Position numbers and translations under genes: made by a program. 64,000 bases of DNA, from NCBI RefSeq assembly GCF_026016445.1, contig NZ_CP096147.1:1896501-1960500 (forward strand), written 5' to 3'. Source of the stretch: Cognatishimia activa. Its GTDB lineage: Bacteria; Pseudomonadota; Alphaproteobacteria; Rhodobacterales; Rhodobacteraceae. The notes below the pieces were generated by a model, which was not told the origin of the DNA, made no database searches, and saw only the letters and a list, made by a program, of their open reading frames with translations. The first letter of the stretch is position 1. Each line of letters starts with the position of its first letter. Shown here one piece after another: positions 18,337 to 27,358 of the stretch.

Positions 18337-19056
18337 TTACGATTGCGACGGCGAAATCACCAGAGTCCCCTCCGGCAATTTATTGCGCAATACGGCATCG
18401 CGCACGACCGCCCGTCGTTTGGCGTTAGGGGGATGAGTATTCAGCGCGTGATTTCCCGGATCAGGAATGCGATAGAAAAACTCGGCGTCCCGCAGGGCAT
18501 CAAACCCTGCTTCACGCAGCATAATTGCACCCAAGGCATCCGCCTCCAACTCATACTCCTGCGCATAGAGACGTGAGCCAACCAACGCTCCAACACGCTG
18601 CGCCCGGCGCACTTCCTGGCGACTAGCGCCTTCCTGTGCCGCAGCTTCAGCCAAAACAGCGGCCGCCTCAGTTGCATCCACGCGCTGTTTAGCAAGGTGG
18701 TTCAGAATGTGGTGCGATGCCTCATGCGCCAAGATCAGCGCCAGCTCATCTTCGTTGCGCACCTCTTCCAAAAGGGCGCTGGTGACCAGTACGAAGGGAC
18801 GACCGAATCCGTCGATTGACTGAAAGGCATTCGATGTCCCATCCGGAGCATCAGCAACATAAAGCCGGATATTGCAATTACGAACCAGCTCGGCGGTTTC
18901 ACAAGTCTCCTGTACGACCGGTGCCAGGCGGTCCACAACCGAGACAAAGGAAAAGGCTCCATTCAAAGCCTCCGGTTCACGACTCGGCGGTTCAGCAACA
19001 TCGCAGCCCATCAAAAGCGCGATAAGCCCGAATGTCATGTATTTCAGTCTGCGCAT
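18337..19056 (-). CDS. M48 family metallopeptidase, lipoprotein (copy 2)
   Basis: A 239-residue paralogue of the next gene. The signal peptide ends LLMGC, so it is probably lipidated. The zinc motif HEASHH and ELEADALGAIMLREAGFD are conserved, followed by RIPDPGNHALNTHPPNAKRR, which matches IPDPGDRFLGSHPPNAERK in copy 1. GGGAG sits seven bases before the ATG. The two genes are 38 bases apart on the same strand. They have clearly diverged and probably have different substrates or partners. Confidence 0.92.
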   Translation of the reverse strand: MRRLKYMTFGLIALLMGCDVAEPPSREPEALNGAFSFVSVVDRLAPVVQETCETAELVRNCNIRLYVADAPDGTSNAFQSIDGFGRPFVLVTSALLEEVRNEDELALILAHEASHHILNHLAKQRVDATEAAAVLAEAAAQEGASRQEVRRAQRVGALVGSRLYAQEYELEADALGAIMLREAGFDALRDAEFFYRIPDPGNHALNTHPPNAKRRAVVRDAVLRNKLPEGTLVISPSQS

Positions 19057-19203
19057 GTGATCACTCCCACTGATAGCTTAAACCTAATGCGCTGGTCACA
19101 AAAGCAAGCGTAGCAAAATGGCATTACAACTTCGTGTGACATTCCTTGAGACAATTCTAGGGCTCAGACTTGCGCTTTGCCCATTCTGAGGTAGGCTGAT
19201 CTC

Positions 19204-19443
19204 ATGTTCAGCATCGAGCACGAATTTGACTCCACCGTCGTTACACTTGTCGATGAAGGCACCGCCCATCTGCAAGAAGACATTTCAATCAACCTGTTTG
19301 AGGACTGCATCACAATAGAGCAGCTCGATCCACGCACAGAAACCGTGCAGAAGATCACGCTCTCCATTGCACAGGCCGAAGACCTTGCGGCAGCGCTTGA
19401 TTTGCCCGAAGGTGTTTACCGGATCGCTCGCGAAGACGAGTGA
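19204..19443 (+). CDS. Small conserved-type hypothetical protein (79 residues)
   Basis: I do not recognise this family. The 79-residue acidic protein is predicted to be soluble, with three short strands at the N-terminus (FDSTVVTLVDEGTAHL) and a helix near LSIAQAEDLAAALDLPEGV. It has no Cys pair and no signal peptide. It is divergent from the M48 gene with 147 bases between, and stands 110 bases before the nitroreductase gene. Composition matches its neighbours, so it looks like a genuine resident gene. Confidence 0.6.
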   Translation: MFSIEHEFDSTVVTLVDEGTAHLQEDISINLFEDCITIEQLDPRTETVQKITLSIAQAEDLAAALDLPEGVYRIAREDE

Positions 19444-19553
19444 GCACATAAAGAAATCCTGCCAAATCGCTCCAGTAGCTCGGAATTTTCAAAACCTCGG
19501 TTGAAATTTGATCAACTTAGGCAGACATGAGGAGCGACTGACAGGAGACCACT

Positions 19554-20132
19554 GTGCCCGAACGCAACGACGCAGCTTTAGACTTTTTTCTCACGCGCCG
19601 CTCCCGGCCCGCAAAAACCCTAACCACACCGGTTCCGAACCGTGAAGAACTTGCCCCAATTCTGGAAGCCGCATTGCGCACGCCAGATCATGGCAAACTG
19701 GAACCATGGCGTCTGGTTGTTTTGGAGAAAGCGGCTCTCGTGCGTCTGGGCGACCTGGCTGGTGAACGCGCCACCGCACTGGGGCTTGATGAGGTGCAAA
19801 CCGAAAAAGGGCGCAATCAATTTGACAACGGCGCGCTTGCGGTTGCCGTGATCGAAAGCCCTGTCGACAGCCCCAAAGTACCCGTGATCGAGCAAACCTA
19901 TTCAGCAGGTGCAGTCTGCCTCGCACTACTCAACGCTGCCCTGGCCTCTGGCTGGGGTGCGAATTGGTTGACGGGCTGGCCAAGCCACGACCGTGAATTT
20001 TTGGAAAAAGGCTTTGGACTCGCGAAACATGAACGTATCGCGGGGATCATACACATCGGCACGGAAAAATTCGCCCCGCCAGAACGCCCACGCCCGAACC
20101 AAGAGGAAAAGGTCACATGGCAATCGGAGTGA
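19554..20132 (+). CDS. Nitroreductase family protein
   Basis: A 192-residue flavoprotein of the compact YdjA-like type. Near the N-terminus, RRSRPAKTLTTPVPN (residues 16-30) resembles the FMN-phosphate site with the conserved RRS, and residues about 43-53 (RTPDHGKLEPW) complete it. The family uses NAD(P)H to reduce nitro or quinone compounds, but natural substrates are rarely known. The start is GTG 19554, with GGAG about six bases upstream. Its 3' end overlaps the EI24 gene by 16 bases, so the two are translated together. Confidence 0.88.
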   Translation: MPERNDAALDFFLTRRSRPAKTLTTPVPNREELAPILEAALRTPDHGKLEPWRLVVLEKAALVRLGDLAGERATALGLDEVQTEKGRNQFDNGALAVAVIESPVDSPKVPVIEQTYSAGAVCLALLNAALASGWGANWLTGWPSHDREFLEKGFGLAKHERIAGIIHIGTEKFAPPERPRPNQEEKVTWQSE

Positions 20133-20830
20133 TTTTCTCTTCTTTCTTCAAAGCATTGAACCAGATGTGGGATCCACGGTTTCGCAAGGTTTTTTGGCGT
20201 GGGATTGGGCTGACGTTTGCCTTGCTGGTGGGCATTTACATTCTTTTCGTGAGCTTCCTTTTTTGGGTTGGACTTCCCGATCTGATTTCCAGCTGGTTTG
20301 ACGAAGAGGTCTGGGCGGGAAGTGTTGTCGGCGTGGGGTCTTTTGTTCTCATGATGATTGCCTCAGTCTTTCTGATGGTGCCTGTCGCCTCCGCCATCAC
20401 ATCGATGTTTCTTGATCAGGTCGCAGATGCGGTGGAGGACAAACATTATCCTTCTCTGCCAGAAGCGCCATCTGTGCCGCTCCTGGAAGCCATGAAAGAC
20501 ACGGTGAGCTTTCTCGGCATTCTGATCATCGCCAATATTTTTGCGTTGCTGATCTATTTTGGTCTGCCACCACTTGCACCCTTTGTGTTCTGGGGCCTCA
20601 ATGGTTTCCTGCTGGGCCGAGAATATTTCACACTTGTTGCAATGCGTCGTGTAGGTCGGACTGGCGCGAAAGAACTGCGACGTCAGCATTTCGCGACAAT
20701 CTGGGCCGCTGGCGTTCTTATGGCCGTACCGCTTTCAATCCCGCTCGTGAACCTATTGGTCCCAATCCTGGGCGCGGCGACATTTACCCATGTCTACCAT
20801 CGACTAAGGCGCGGCGAGCAAATCGCCTAG
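20117..20830 (+). CDS. EI24 domain-containing (CysZ-like) membrane protein
   Basis: A 237-residue membrane protein with about five or six hydrophobic segments. The central ALNGFLLGREYFTLVAMRRVG region corresponds to the conserved NGFLLGREYF element of the EI24 family (CysZ/PF07264), around residues 155-182. E. coli CysZ imports sulphate, but EI24 proteins are diverse and no sulphur gene is close. It overlaps the nitroreductase by 16 bases and ends before a clear terminator. Confidence 0.85.
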   Translation: MAIGVIFSSFFKALNQMWDPRFRKVFWRGIGLTFALLVGIYILFVSFLFWVGLPDLISSWFDEEVWAGSVVGVGSFVLMMIASVFLMVPVASAITSMFLDQVADAVEDKHYPSLPEAPSVPLLEAMKDTVSFLGILIIANIFALLIYFGLPPLAPFVFWGLNGFLLGREYFTLVAMRRVGRTGAKELRRQHFATIWAAGVLMAVPLSIPLVNLLVPILGAATFTHVYHRLRRGEQIA

Positions 20831-20841
20831 TACCAAAAAAC

Positions 20842-20873
20842 AAAGCCGCCTCTGAGTTTCAGGGCGGCTTTTT
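20842..20873. terminator. Terminator after the EI24 gene
   Basis: Stem AAAGCCGCC / GGCGGCTTT plus an inner CTGA/TCAG pair and a single bulged T, with a T-run on the plus strand. It could also serve the convergent DUF1467 gene. Confidence 0.85.
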
Positions 20874-20875
20874 CA

Positions 20876-21157
20876 CTATTCGCTTCCGACCGGTGGCAAG
20901 CGGTCCATCCAGTCAAAATCTCTGACCTCGATGATCCCCTGCGTAATGATCCAAAAGAGGATCGCCCAGATTACAGCAGCGACGCCTGTCGTGATCCAGG
21001 CTTTCTTTTTCAGGTAATGATGCTCTGGCGCACCCGCCTGCGTGCCCGGCACAATCTCGCCAACATCCCCCTGCGTTTGCAGGCGTATTGGGATGACAAC
21101 CAAAAAGGTCATGAACCAGCAGACGGCATACATAACAATCGCGGATGTGATGGACAT
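20876..21157 (-). CDS. DUF1467 family membrane protein
   Basis: A 93-residue protein with two membrane helices (about residues 4-24 and 52-75). The segment between carries IRLQTQGDVGEIVPGTQAGAPE, the family's conserved loop. DUF1467 genes often sit next to methylmalonyl-CoA epimerase in Rhodobacterales, as here (mce is 94 bases upstream on the same strand). The function is unknown. Confidence 0.9.
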   Translation of the reverse strand: MSITSAIVMYAVCWFMTFLVVIPIRLQTQGDVGEIVPGTQAGAPEHHYLKKKAWITTGVAAVIWAILFWIITQGIIEVRDFDWMDRLPPVGSE

Positions 21158-21195
21158 GGGTGCTCCTTCAGATTGCCTGACTACCTAAATCGCCA

Positions 21196-21219
21196 AAGCC
21201 GCCCGGACAAGGGCGGCTT
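21196..21219 (-). terminator. Hairpin between mce and DUF1467
   Basis: A 9-bp perfect stem AAGCCGCCC / GGGCGGCTT with a six-base loop. On the minus strand it follows the mce stop; the following bases are only weakly T-rich, so it may attenuate rather than fully end the transcript. Confidence 0.5.
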
Positions 21220-21250
21220 CGTTCAATTCTTGCTGCTAAGCTGCGGCCAA

Positions 21251-21655
21251 TTAGACCTGCTCTAACTCCACGAGGCAGCCGTTGAAGTCCTTCGGGTGCA
21301 GGAAGAGCACAGGTTTGCCATGCGCACCGATCTTTGGTTCGCCAGTGCCCAGAACGCGTGCACCGGTTTCTTTCAAATGGTCCCGGGCTGCCAGAATGTC
21401 TTCGACTTCGTAACAAACGTGGTGAATGCCACCAGAAGGGTTCTTGTCGAGGAAGCCTTGAATGGGGCTGTTTTCACCCAGAGGGTAAAGCAACTCTATT
21501 TTCGTGTTTGGCAGTTCGATGAAGATCACCGTCACACCGTGATCGGGTTCATCCTGCGGATCGCCGACTTTTGCGCCCAGCGCGTTACGGTATTGGTCCG
21601 CGGCGGCTTCCAGATCAGGAACAGCAATTGCAACGTGGTTCAATCGGCCAATCAT
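21251..21655 (-). CDS. mce: Methylmalonyl-CoA epimerase
   Basis: A 134-residue metal-dependent epimerase interconverting the (S)- and (R)-methylmalonyl-CoA forms in propionyl-CoA catabolism. It has the vicinal-oxygen-chelate fold, with the first metal ligand in LNHVAIAVPDLE (His7), the second in GIHHVCYEVEDI and the Glu in NGCLVELEQV. Length is typical. With meaB, 17 kb away, it shows that the cell handles propionyl-CoA through the methylmalonyl route. Confidence 0.95.
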   Translation of the reverse strand: MIGRLNHVAIAVPDLEAAADQYRNALGAKVGDPQDEPDHGVTVIFIELPNTKIELLYPLGENSPIQGFLDKNPSGGIHHVCYEVEDILAARDHLKETGARVLGTGEPKIGAHGKPVLFLHPKDFNGCLVELEQV

Positions 21656-21805
21656 TGGCGTCTCCTCAGAGTTTTTTAAGTGCGAACCTTATGGGGGAGC
21701 GTTTTCCACATGACAAGCGACAGGCCGTCGCGGCCTTAACGCCTTGTTATCCATATGCCGCATAACGTTGGGTCTCATTGCTGCTCAACTCAAGGAACAT
21801 AGACG

Positions 21806-22516
21806 ATGGAGGAATTCCACAATGTAATGGCAACCCCAACCGCGACGCGCCCCTTGATGGGGTTGACGGTTTTGGCGGTGGAGGACAGTCGATTTGCCAG
21901 CGACGCTTTGCGCCTCATCTGCTTGAAAAGCGGTGCACGCATTCGCCGCGCAGATTGCGTGGCATCAGCTCGTAGACATCTGCGTGTCTATCGTCCTTCG
22001 GTCGCGGTGGTTGATCTGGGATTACCAGATGGATCAGGGCTCGACCTTATTCGAGACCTCAATCGCGCAACACCACGAGTGGATGTACTACTTGCGATTT
22101 CTGGCGATACACATCTCTGCCACGCCGCCCGCGCCGCTGGGGCTGACCGATTTTTGGAAAAGCCCCTAACTTCAGTTGCCGCATTCCAAGACGCCGTACT
22201 TGGTGTCTTACCAAAAGACCGCTCTCCCAATGGGCCAAGGTCCATACCAACCGGGTCGATTTGCCCTGATCCCATCGCATTTGCAGACGATCTCGCCCAT
22301 GCTTCCGATGTGCTGGGACAGGCACAGGATGAAAAGACCATCGCATATGTTGCGCAATTCCTCTCGGGCGTGGCGCGTTGCGCAGAGGACAGAGGATTGA
22401 TCCGCGCCACGGATGAGTTGATTTCCACTATCCATAGAGGCAACCCCAATCATGTTTTGCTCTCTCGTGTCGCGGGCTTGGTTCAAGACCGCTTGAGCAA
22501 ACGCGAGGCCGTTTAG
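21806..22516 (+). CDS. Response regulator receiver domain protein
   Basis: A 236-residue protein. The N-terminal CheY-like receiver (about residues 20-135) shows VEDS (acidic pair), VVDLGLPDGSG with the phospho-acceptor Asp near residue 71, and LEKP with the conserved Lys. The roughly 100-residue C-terminus has no recognisable DNA-binding or enzymatic domain and is mostly helical, perhaps for protein binding. No histidine kinase is adjacent, so the partner is unknown. ATG 21806 has AAGGA upstream; ATG 21827 is a second option. Confidence 0.85.
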   Translation: MEEFHNVMATPTATRPLMGLTVLAVEDSRFASDALRLICLKSGARIRRADCVASARRHLRVYRPSVAVVDLGLPDGSGLDLIRDLNRATPRVDVLLAISGDTHLCHAARAAGADRFLEKPLTSVAAFQDAVLGVLPKDRSPNGPRSIPTGSICPDPIAFADDLAHASDVLGQAQDEKTIAYVAQFLSGVARCAEDRGLIRATDELISTIHRGNPNHVLLSRVAGLVQDRLSKREAV

Positions 22517-22519
22517 GCT

Positions 22520-23752
22520 TCAGAGCAATAACCCAGGGGATGCCCCCATATCCAGACCACCAAAGACGCCGCTTTCCAGAGCTGACTGTGGTACTCCGAA
22601 ACTATCGTGCATCGCCCACGCCGCCCAAGCGCGCACATCGCTTGTCGGCATTAAATCGCGCCCCTGATAGAGCTCGCTGTCGGCCAAGCCCGGCCAGCCC
22701 CCGAAGACGCGTCCGCCTCTGACCGCACCTCCAGCCATGATCATGGTGCCGCCTGTGCCATGATCTGTGCCCTTTGTGCCATTCTCGCGCACCGTGCGGC
22801 CAAATTCGGTCATGCAGAGGATGGTGGTCTTATCCCACACCTTTTTTCCGAGTTCCTGTTTTATGCGCAATATGGTCTCGCTTAGCCGCGAAAGAGGGGC
22901 GTTCAAGGCCCGCTGCTGGTTGGCATGAGTGTCCCAGCCTGAAATCGAGAAAGAGGCGATCCGACTTTCACCCCGCAACTGTTCCGCAGCGAAATCAGCA
23001 ATTTTTAGATGTGTTTTGCCTTTACGCGCCTCCTGCGCATCCGCCATCATCTCATCCATCATGCCTTGCTCAGACATGTCAAAGGTCACTGAATCCCCAT
23101 CTGAACCCGCCAATGCAATTGCCTGCGCCATGGCAGCCCCCATGTCCGGATCGCTCTGCATCATAAGCTCCAGCAAGCGCATTCCTTGCGAACTCAGGGT
23201 CAGGTCCACTTCTGGCGACCAGTTGGAGACAGACGCGTCCCCTGTCAAAAGCAGCATGTCTTCGCGCCCGATGGCAAATGCCGTACGCTCCACAGCGCCG
23301 GGTAGATACGGCAGAAGCCGGTTCAGCCACCCGGTGCGTCGCCCCAAGGGTGCAAGATCGACCGTACCGGCCTCCAAAATATCCTGCCCATCGAAATGAC
23401 TGCGTTTGTCGCGATAAGGTGTCGATGTGGCTTGCACAAAGCCAAGGTCGCCCGCCTGCCACAGCGGAAGAAGGTGTTTCAATCCTGCATGGACGCCATG
23501 GAAATCAGTGATCTGCAGCGCATTGTTCTGTTCCTTTGCGAGATTAGGCCGCATCTCAGCAAATGCGCGATCCCCCCAAGGTCGCAAGACATCGATCCCA
23601 TCCATGCCTCCACGCAAAATGATCACAATCAGTCTGCGATCACCGGGAGCAGACGCCAAGCTGACGGGAGTCATCAGCGGGCTGGCGGCGGCAGAGCACC
23701 CCAATACGGAGGACCACCCTAGAAACTTGCGACGAGAAAGCCGTTCAGTCAT
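22520..23752 (-). CDS. DUF1501 domain-containing protein, Tat-exported
   Basis: A 410-residue exported protein. The N-terminus carries a twin-arginine signal (RRKFLG followed by a hydrophobic stretch), so it should cross the membrane folded. The DUF1501 core shows IILRGGMDGIDVL, SHFDGQDILEAG, SGWDTHANQ and EFGRTVREN, the family's sulfatase-like motifs. DUF1501 proteins are almost always paired with DUF1800, as here (11 bases downstream of it), and no biochemical role is established. ATG 23752 is chosen for its GGAGG eight bases upstream and the immediate Tat signal. Confidence 0.92.
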   Translation of the reverse strand: MTERLSRRKFLGWSSVLGCSAAASPLMTPVSLASAPGDRRLIVIILRGGMDGIDVLRPWGDRAFAEMRPNLAKEQNNALQITDFHGVHAGLKHLLPLWQAGDLGFVQATSTPYRDKRSHFDGQDILEAGTVDLAPLGRRTGWLNRLLPYLPGAVERTAFAIGREDMLLLTGDASVSNWSPEVDLTLSSQGMRLLELMMQSDPDMGAAMAQAIALAGSDGDSVTFDMSEQGMMDEMMADAQEARKGKTHLKIADFAAEQLRGESRIASFSISGWDTHANQQRALNAPLSRLSETILRIKQELGKKVWDKTTILCMTEFGRTVRENGTKGTDHGTGGTMIMAGGAVRGGRVFGGWPGLADSELYQGRDLMPTSDVRAWAAWAMHDSFGVPQSALESGVFGGLDMGASPGLLL

Positions 23753-23763
23753 GTCCTTCCCTC

Positions 23764-25152
23764 CTATTGCCGCTGGAAGGCTGGCGAGGTCAGCACCAAA
23801 GCGATACCTTCCCAGCGGTTCTCGGCGGCTTCCGCCACAAAGGCGACGTCCCTGGGCAAACGCTCGCCCAGCGCTGCGCGCGCAAACTCCCTCGGATCGG
23901 GTAAATTCCGCCGCAGCGCCCGCGGAGCGGCCAACGCCCATTGCAGGCGCGCGGCCATGAATTGTGGCGTGATCCAATGGGTGTTTTCTTCCGGCCAGCC
24001 ATCCGGGCCGTTCGGCGCCTCCCAGGGCTGCCCCATGATTTGCATCGGAATATAGAGAATGTTTCTCAGATCCTTTTCACGTGTCCGGCTGAGAGTACTT
24101 TCTCCGACATCTAGCGCGCGCAGAGCTGTCGCCATAAAATCGTAAGGGCGTTTAACTTTCACTGCATCGGAATGCCAACTGGCGGGGTGATTAAGCAAAG
24201 CAGCATAAACCGCCATAAGGTCCCCATCTGTATCGCGATAGGCCGCTTCGAGCGCTGCAACGACTGACGCATCCGGGTGATCCGATAGGAAATGACGAGC
24301 AAGTTTTTCTGAAATATGCCGCGCTGTCGCTGGGTGCCGGGCCAAGTTACTCAGCACGTCTTTGATATTGTCGAGCGAAGCTTGAACCGCATATTCCTCA
24401 CCCAATACGGTCTCAGCTCCAGGTTCTGAGATGGCTGATCTGAAGGTGAAAAGCAGCTCTTTATCAATGCTCAGGCCAGTGAAGAGTTCCGCCAATTGCC
24501 GAACGTCTTTCTGTGTATAGCCCGCAGACACTCCAAGCGTGTGCAGTTCCAGAACTTCACGCGCGAGATTTTCATTTAGGCCACGCACCCTGCCCCGATC
24601 TGCCGCGCGTTTGGCGACTTTGCTGTTAGGCCCGGCAGACTGCGCCTGATCCAGATAGGTCAGCATCAAAGGATGCATGATCGCAGCAATTAGGAGGTCT
24701 TCGAATTTACCGCTGATGTTTGGGCGAATGGCCTCTTCCACGTATGGCCCTGTTGCCCGTTTCGCGAGCGCGCTTTTGCCACGGGCGGTGAAGTGATCCT
24801 GCCAGAAAAACGTAAGTCGTTCGCGAAATCCGGTTTCTGTGTGAATACGCCGAAGAAAGGCGTTGCGAAACATATCGCCGTAGACGCGCCGCGCATCTCG
24901 CGCGATGGCCTTCCGTGCCTGATTATAGACTTCCTGGTCCGGCTTGCCGCGGTTGCGCCGAAACATCTTTCGAGCCTGATTGAAATCGCGAATTCGTAGG
25001 CGGTAGTCATTGTAAGGCTCGACCGGGAACTGGCGCGCCATTTCATCCACAGCTGTCAAACCACTTAGCATCACGCCAATGCTGTTTGGCGCAACCGCCC
25101 GCTGGGACAGGCCGGTTCCAAAGCGTATTTCGGCAAGAGTCGGATCAAACAT
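23764..25152 (-). CDS. DUF1800 family protein
   Basis: A 462-residue largely helical protein. Visible are RRIHTETGFRERLTFFWQDHFT, NENLAREVLELHTLGV and the YTQKDVRQLAELFTG segment, the hallmarks of DUF1800. No signal peptide is clear. It is the first gene of a two-gene operon with the DUF1501 protein. Both families occur together across many bacteria without known function; the pair may act on a periplasmic or cell-surface substrate (inference). Confidence 0.93.
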   Translation of the reverse strand: MFDPTLAEIRFGTGLSQRAVAPNSIGVMLSGLTAVDEMARQFPVEPYNDYRLRIRDFNQARKMFRRNRGKPDQEVYNQARKAIARDARRVYGDMFRNAFLRRIHTETGFRERLTFFWQDHFTARGKSALAKRATGPYVEEAIRPNISGKFEDLLIAAIMHPLMLTYLDQAQSAGPNSKVAKRAADRGRVRGLNENLAREVLELHTLGVSAGYTQKDVRQLAELFTGLSIDKELLFTFRSAISEPGAETVLGEEYAVQASLDNIKDVLSNLARHPATARHISEKLARHFLSDHPDASVVAALEAAYRDTDGDLMAVYAALLNHPASWHSDAVKVKRPYDFMATALRALDVGESTLSRTREKDLRNILYIPMQIMGQPWEAPNGPDGWPEENTHWITPQFMAARLQWALAAPRALRRNLPDPREFARAALGERLPRDVAFVAEAAENRWEGIALVLTSPAFQRQ

Positions 25153-25250
25153 GGCGGTCTCTGCAGTGGTTTAAGCCAAATATAAGCTCTTAAACGTTGC
25201 CTGCGAGAATTTCCGTCGTCATTTTTTCTAGAAGCAATGATCCGCGCATA

Positions 25251-25273
25251 AAAAAGGGGGCCAAAGCCCCCTT
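25251..25273 (-). terminator. Terminator of aspS
   Basis: An 8-bp stem AAGGGGGC / GCCCCCTT with a four-base loop. On the minus strand it is followed by T residues, 24 bases past the aspS stop. Confidence 0.9.
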
Positions 25274-25296
25274 AAATTCATCTTGTTTTGAACCGC

Positions 25297-27090
25297 TTAG
25301 TCCTGTGGGATTACCCGCAGGCCCAGTTCCATCAGCTGATCGCTCTGTGGATCACTTGGCGCATTCATCATCAGGTCTTCCGCGCGCTGGTTCATTGGGA
25401 ACATCATGACTTCGCGGATGTTCTGCTGATCAGCGAGCAGCATGACGATGCGGTCAACACCTGCCGCACAGCCCGCGTGTGGAGGCGCGCCATATTGGAA
25501 GGCGTTCACAAGCGCTCCAAAGCGCTTTTCAACTTCTTCCTTGCCGTAGCCTGCAATTTCAAAGGCTTTGAACATGATCTCTGGCTTGTGGTTCCGCACC
25601 GCGCCGGACACGAGCTCATAACCGTTACACGCCAGGTCATACTGATAGCCTTTGACCTCCAGAGGATCGCCGTTCAGCGCGTCCATTCCGCCTTGCGGCA
25701 TGGAGAATGGGTTGTGTTCAAAGTCGATCTTGCCGCTTTCTTCGTCCTGCTCGTAGATCGGGAAGTCCACAATCCAGGCAAAGGCAAAACGATCTTTGTC
25801 GATCAGACCCAGCTCTTCGCCGATCACGTCACGCGCACGACCCGCAACCTTTTCAAAGGCTTTTGGCTTGCCGCCCAGGAAGAAGGCCGCATCGCCCACG
25901 CCCAGACCCAATTGCTGACGGATGGCTTCGGTGCGCTCTGGGCCAATATTTTTCGCCAGTGGGCCAGCAGCTTCGATGCCCTCGCCCTGATCGCGCCAGA
26001 AGATATAGCCCATACCTGGCAGACCTTCGCCTTGGGCAAATTTGTTCATGCGGTCGCAGAACTTACGGGAACCACCGGTCGGCGCTGGGATCGCGCGGAT
26101 TTGGGTACCCTCTTGCTCCAGCAGCTTCGCAAAGATCGCAAAACCGGACCCAGCGAAGTGTTCGGACACAACCTGCATCTCAATCGGGTTACGCAGGTCT
26201 GGCTTATCAGAGCCATACTTCAGCGCCGCGTCTTTGTAGGAAATCTGTGGCCATTCGTTTGGTGCGTCGACCTTGCGACCACCACCGAATTCTTCAAACA
26301 CACCCGCCAGTACCGGCGCGATCGTGTCGAAAACGTCCTGCTGCTCTACAAAGCTCATTTCCATGTCGAGCTGGTAGAAGTCAGTTGGGGAGCGATCCGC
26401 ACGCGGGTCTTCGTCACGGAAACAAGGCGCGATCTGGAAGTATTTATCAAAGCCCGCCACCATCATCAGCTGTTTGAACTGCTGAGGCGCCTGTGGCAGG
26501 GCGTAGAATTTGCCCGGATGCAGACGGGATGGCACGAGGAAGTCACGCGCACCTTCTGGGGAAGAGGCTGTGATGATCGGCGTTTGATACTCGCGGAAGT
26601 TCAGATCCCACATGCGTTTGCGCATGGACATCACAACGTCAGAGCGCAGCTTCATGTTTTCCTGCATCTGCTCACGACGCAGGTCGAGGAAACGGTACTT
26701 CAGGCGGGTTTCTTCCGGGTATTCCTGATCGCCAAAGACCATCAGCGGCAGCTCTTCGGATTTGCCCAGAACTTCCAGATCGCGGATGAAGACTTCGACT
26801 TCACCGGTTGGCAGATTTGGGTTCACTAGGCTTTCGTCCCGCGCCAGCACGTTGCCGTCGATGCGGATACACCATTCAGAACGCACTTTTTCCAGTTCAG
26901 AGAATACCGGGCTATCGCCATCTGCGATCACCTGAGTAACTCCGTAATGGTCGCGCAGATCGATGAAAAGAACGCCGCCGTGATCTCGGACACGGTGAAC
27001 CCAGCCAGCCAGACGCACGGTCTCACCTACGTTGGATTTGGTCAGCGCTGCGCAGTTGTGGCTGCGGTATGCATGCATGGTATCTGCCAT
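25297..27090 (-). CDS. aspS: Aspartyl-tRNA synthetase
   Basis: A class II synthetase of about 597 residues attaching Asp to tRNA-Asp; the type common in alphaproteobacteria may also charge tRNA-Asn. The N-terminal OB-fold ([15 protein letters not shown]) binds the anticodon. Class II motif 2 ([10 protein letters not shown]) and motif 3 (GVDRIVMLL) are present. ATG 27090 has GAAAGG nine bases upstream; ATG 27078 would start at MHAYRSH, as in many annotated relatives. No asparagine-specific partner gene is seen nearby. Confidence 0.95.
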   Translation of the reverse strand: MADTMHAYRSHNCAALTKSNVGETVRLAGWVHRVRDHGGVLFIDLRDHYGVTQVIADGDSPVFSELEKVRSEWCIRIDGNVLARDESLVNPNLPTGEVEVFIRDLEVLGKSEELPLMVFGDQEYPEETRLKYRFLDLRREQMQENMKLRSDVVMSMRKRMWDLNFREYQTPIITASSPEGARDFLVPSRLHPGKFYALPQAPQQFKQLMMVAGFDKYFQIAPCFRDEDPRADRSPTDFYQLDMEMSFVEQQDVFDTIAPVLAGVFEEFGGGRKVDAPNEWPQISYKDAALKYGSDKPDLRNPIEMQVVSEHFAGSGFAIFAKLLEQEGTQIRAIPAPTGGSRKFCDRMNKFAQGEGLPGMGYIFWRDQGEGIEAAGPLAKNIGPERTEAIRQQLGLGVGDAAFFLGGKPKAFEKVAGRARDVIGEELGLIDKDRFAFAWIVDFPIYEQDEESGKIDFEHNPFSMPQGGMDALNGDPLEVKGYQYDLACNGYELVSGAVRNHKPEIMFKAFEIAGYGKEEVEKRFGALVNAFQYGAPPHAGCAAGVDRIVMLLADQQNIREVMMFPMNQRAEDLMMNAPSDPQSDQLMELGLRVIPQD

Positions 27091-27358
27091 TCTTCGGGGC
27101 CTTTCATCGGGCATGTCTCGGGGCGCCCCCAAAAACGGGGTGAATGCGCGCAAAATCGGTCTGGGGTGATACACCTTTTGTAGGCCGGGAAGTCAAGCGG
27201 TGTGAGGTGCCATTTGCAGAAAACCGCACCCCTGTTGCGGCGAATTTCACCCGAAATTTCTCCCTAAAGGCGAAAAACTTTACAAAACAGCCGTTCTTCT
27301 TGCAGAATTTAATGGGGGAGAGCCAGCGCTGCCTGCTGGCGACAGTATGGGGGAAGGT

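Noticed and set aside
25288-26829. 513-codon open frame on the plus strand
   Set aside because: It is antisense to aspS throughout, has no family features, and arises from codon bias of the real gene.
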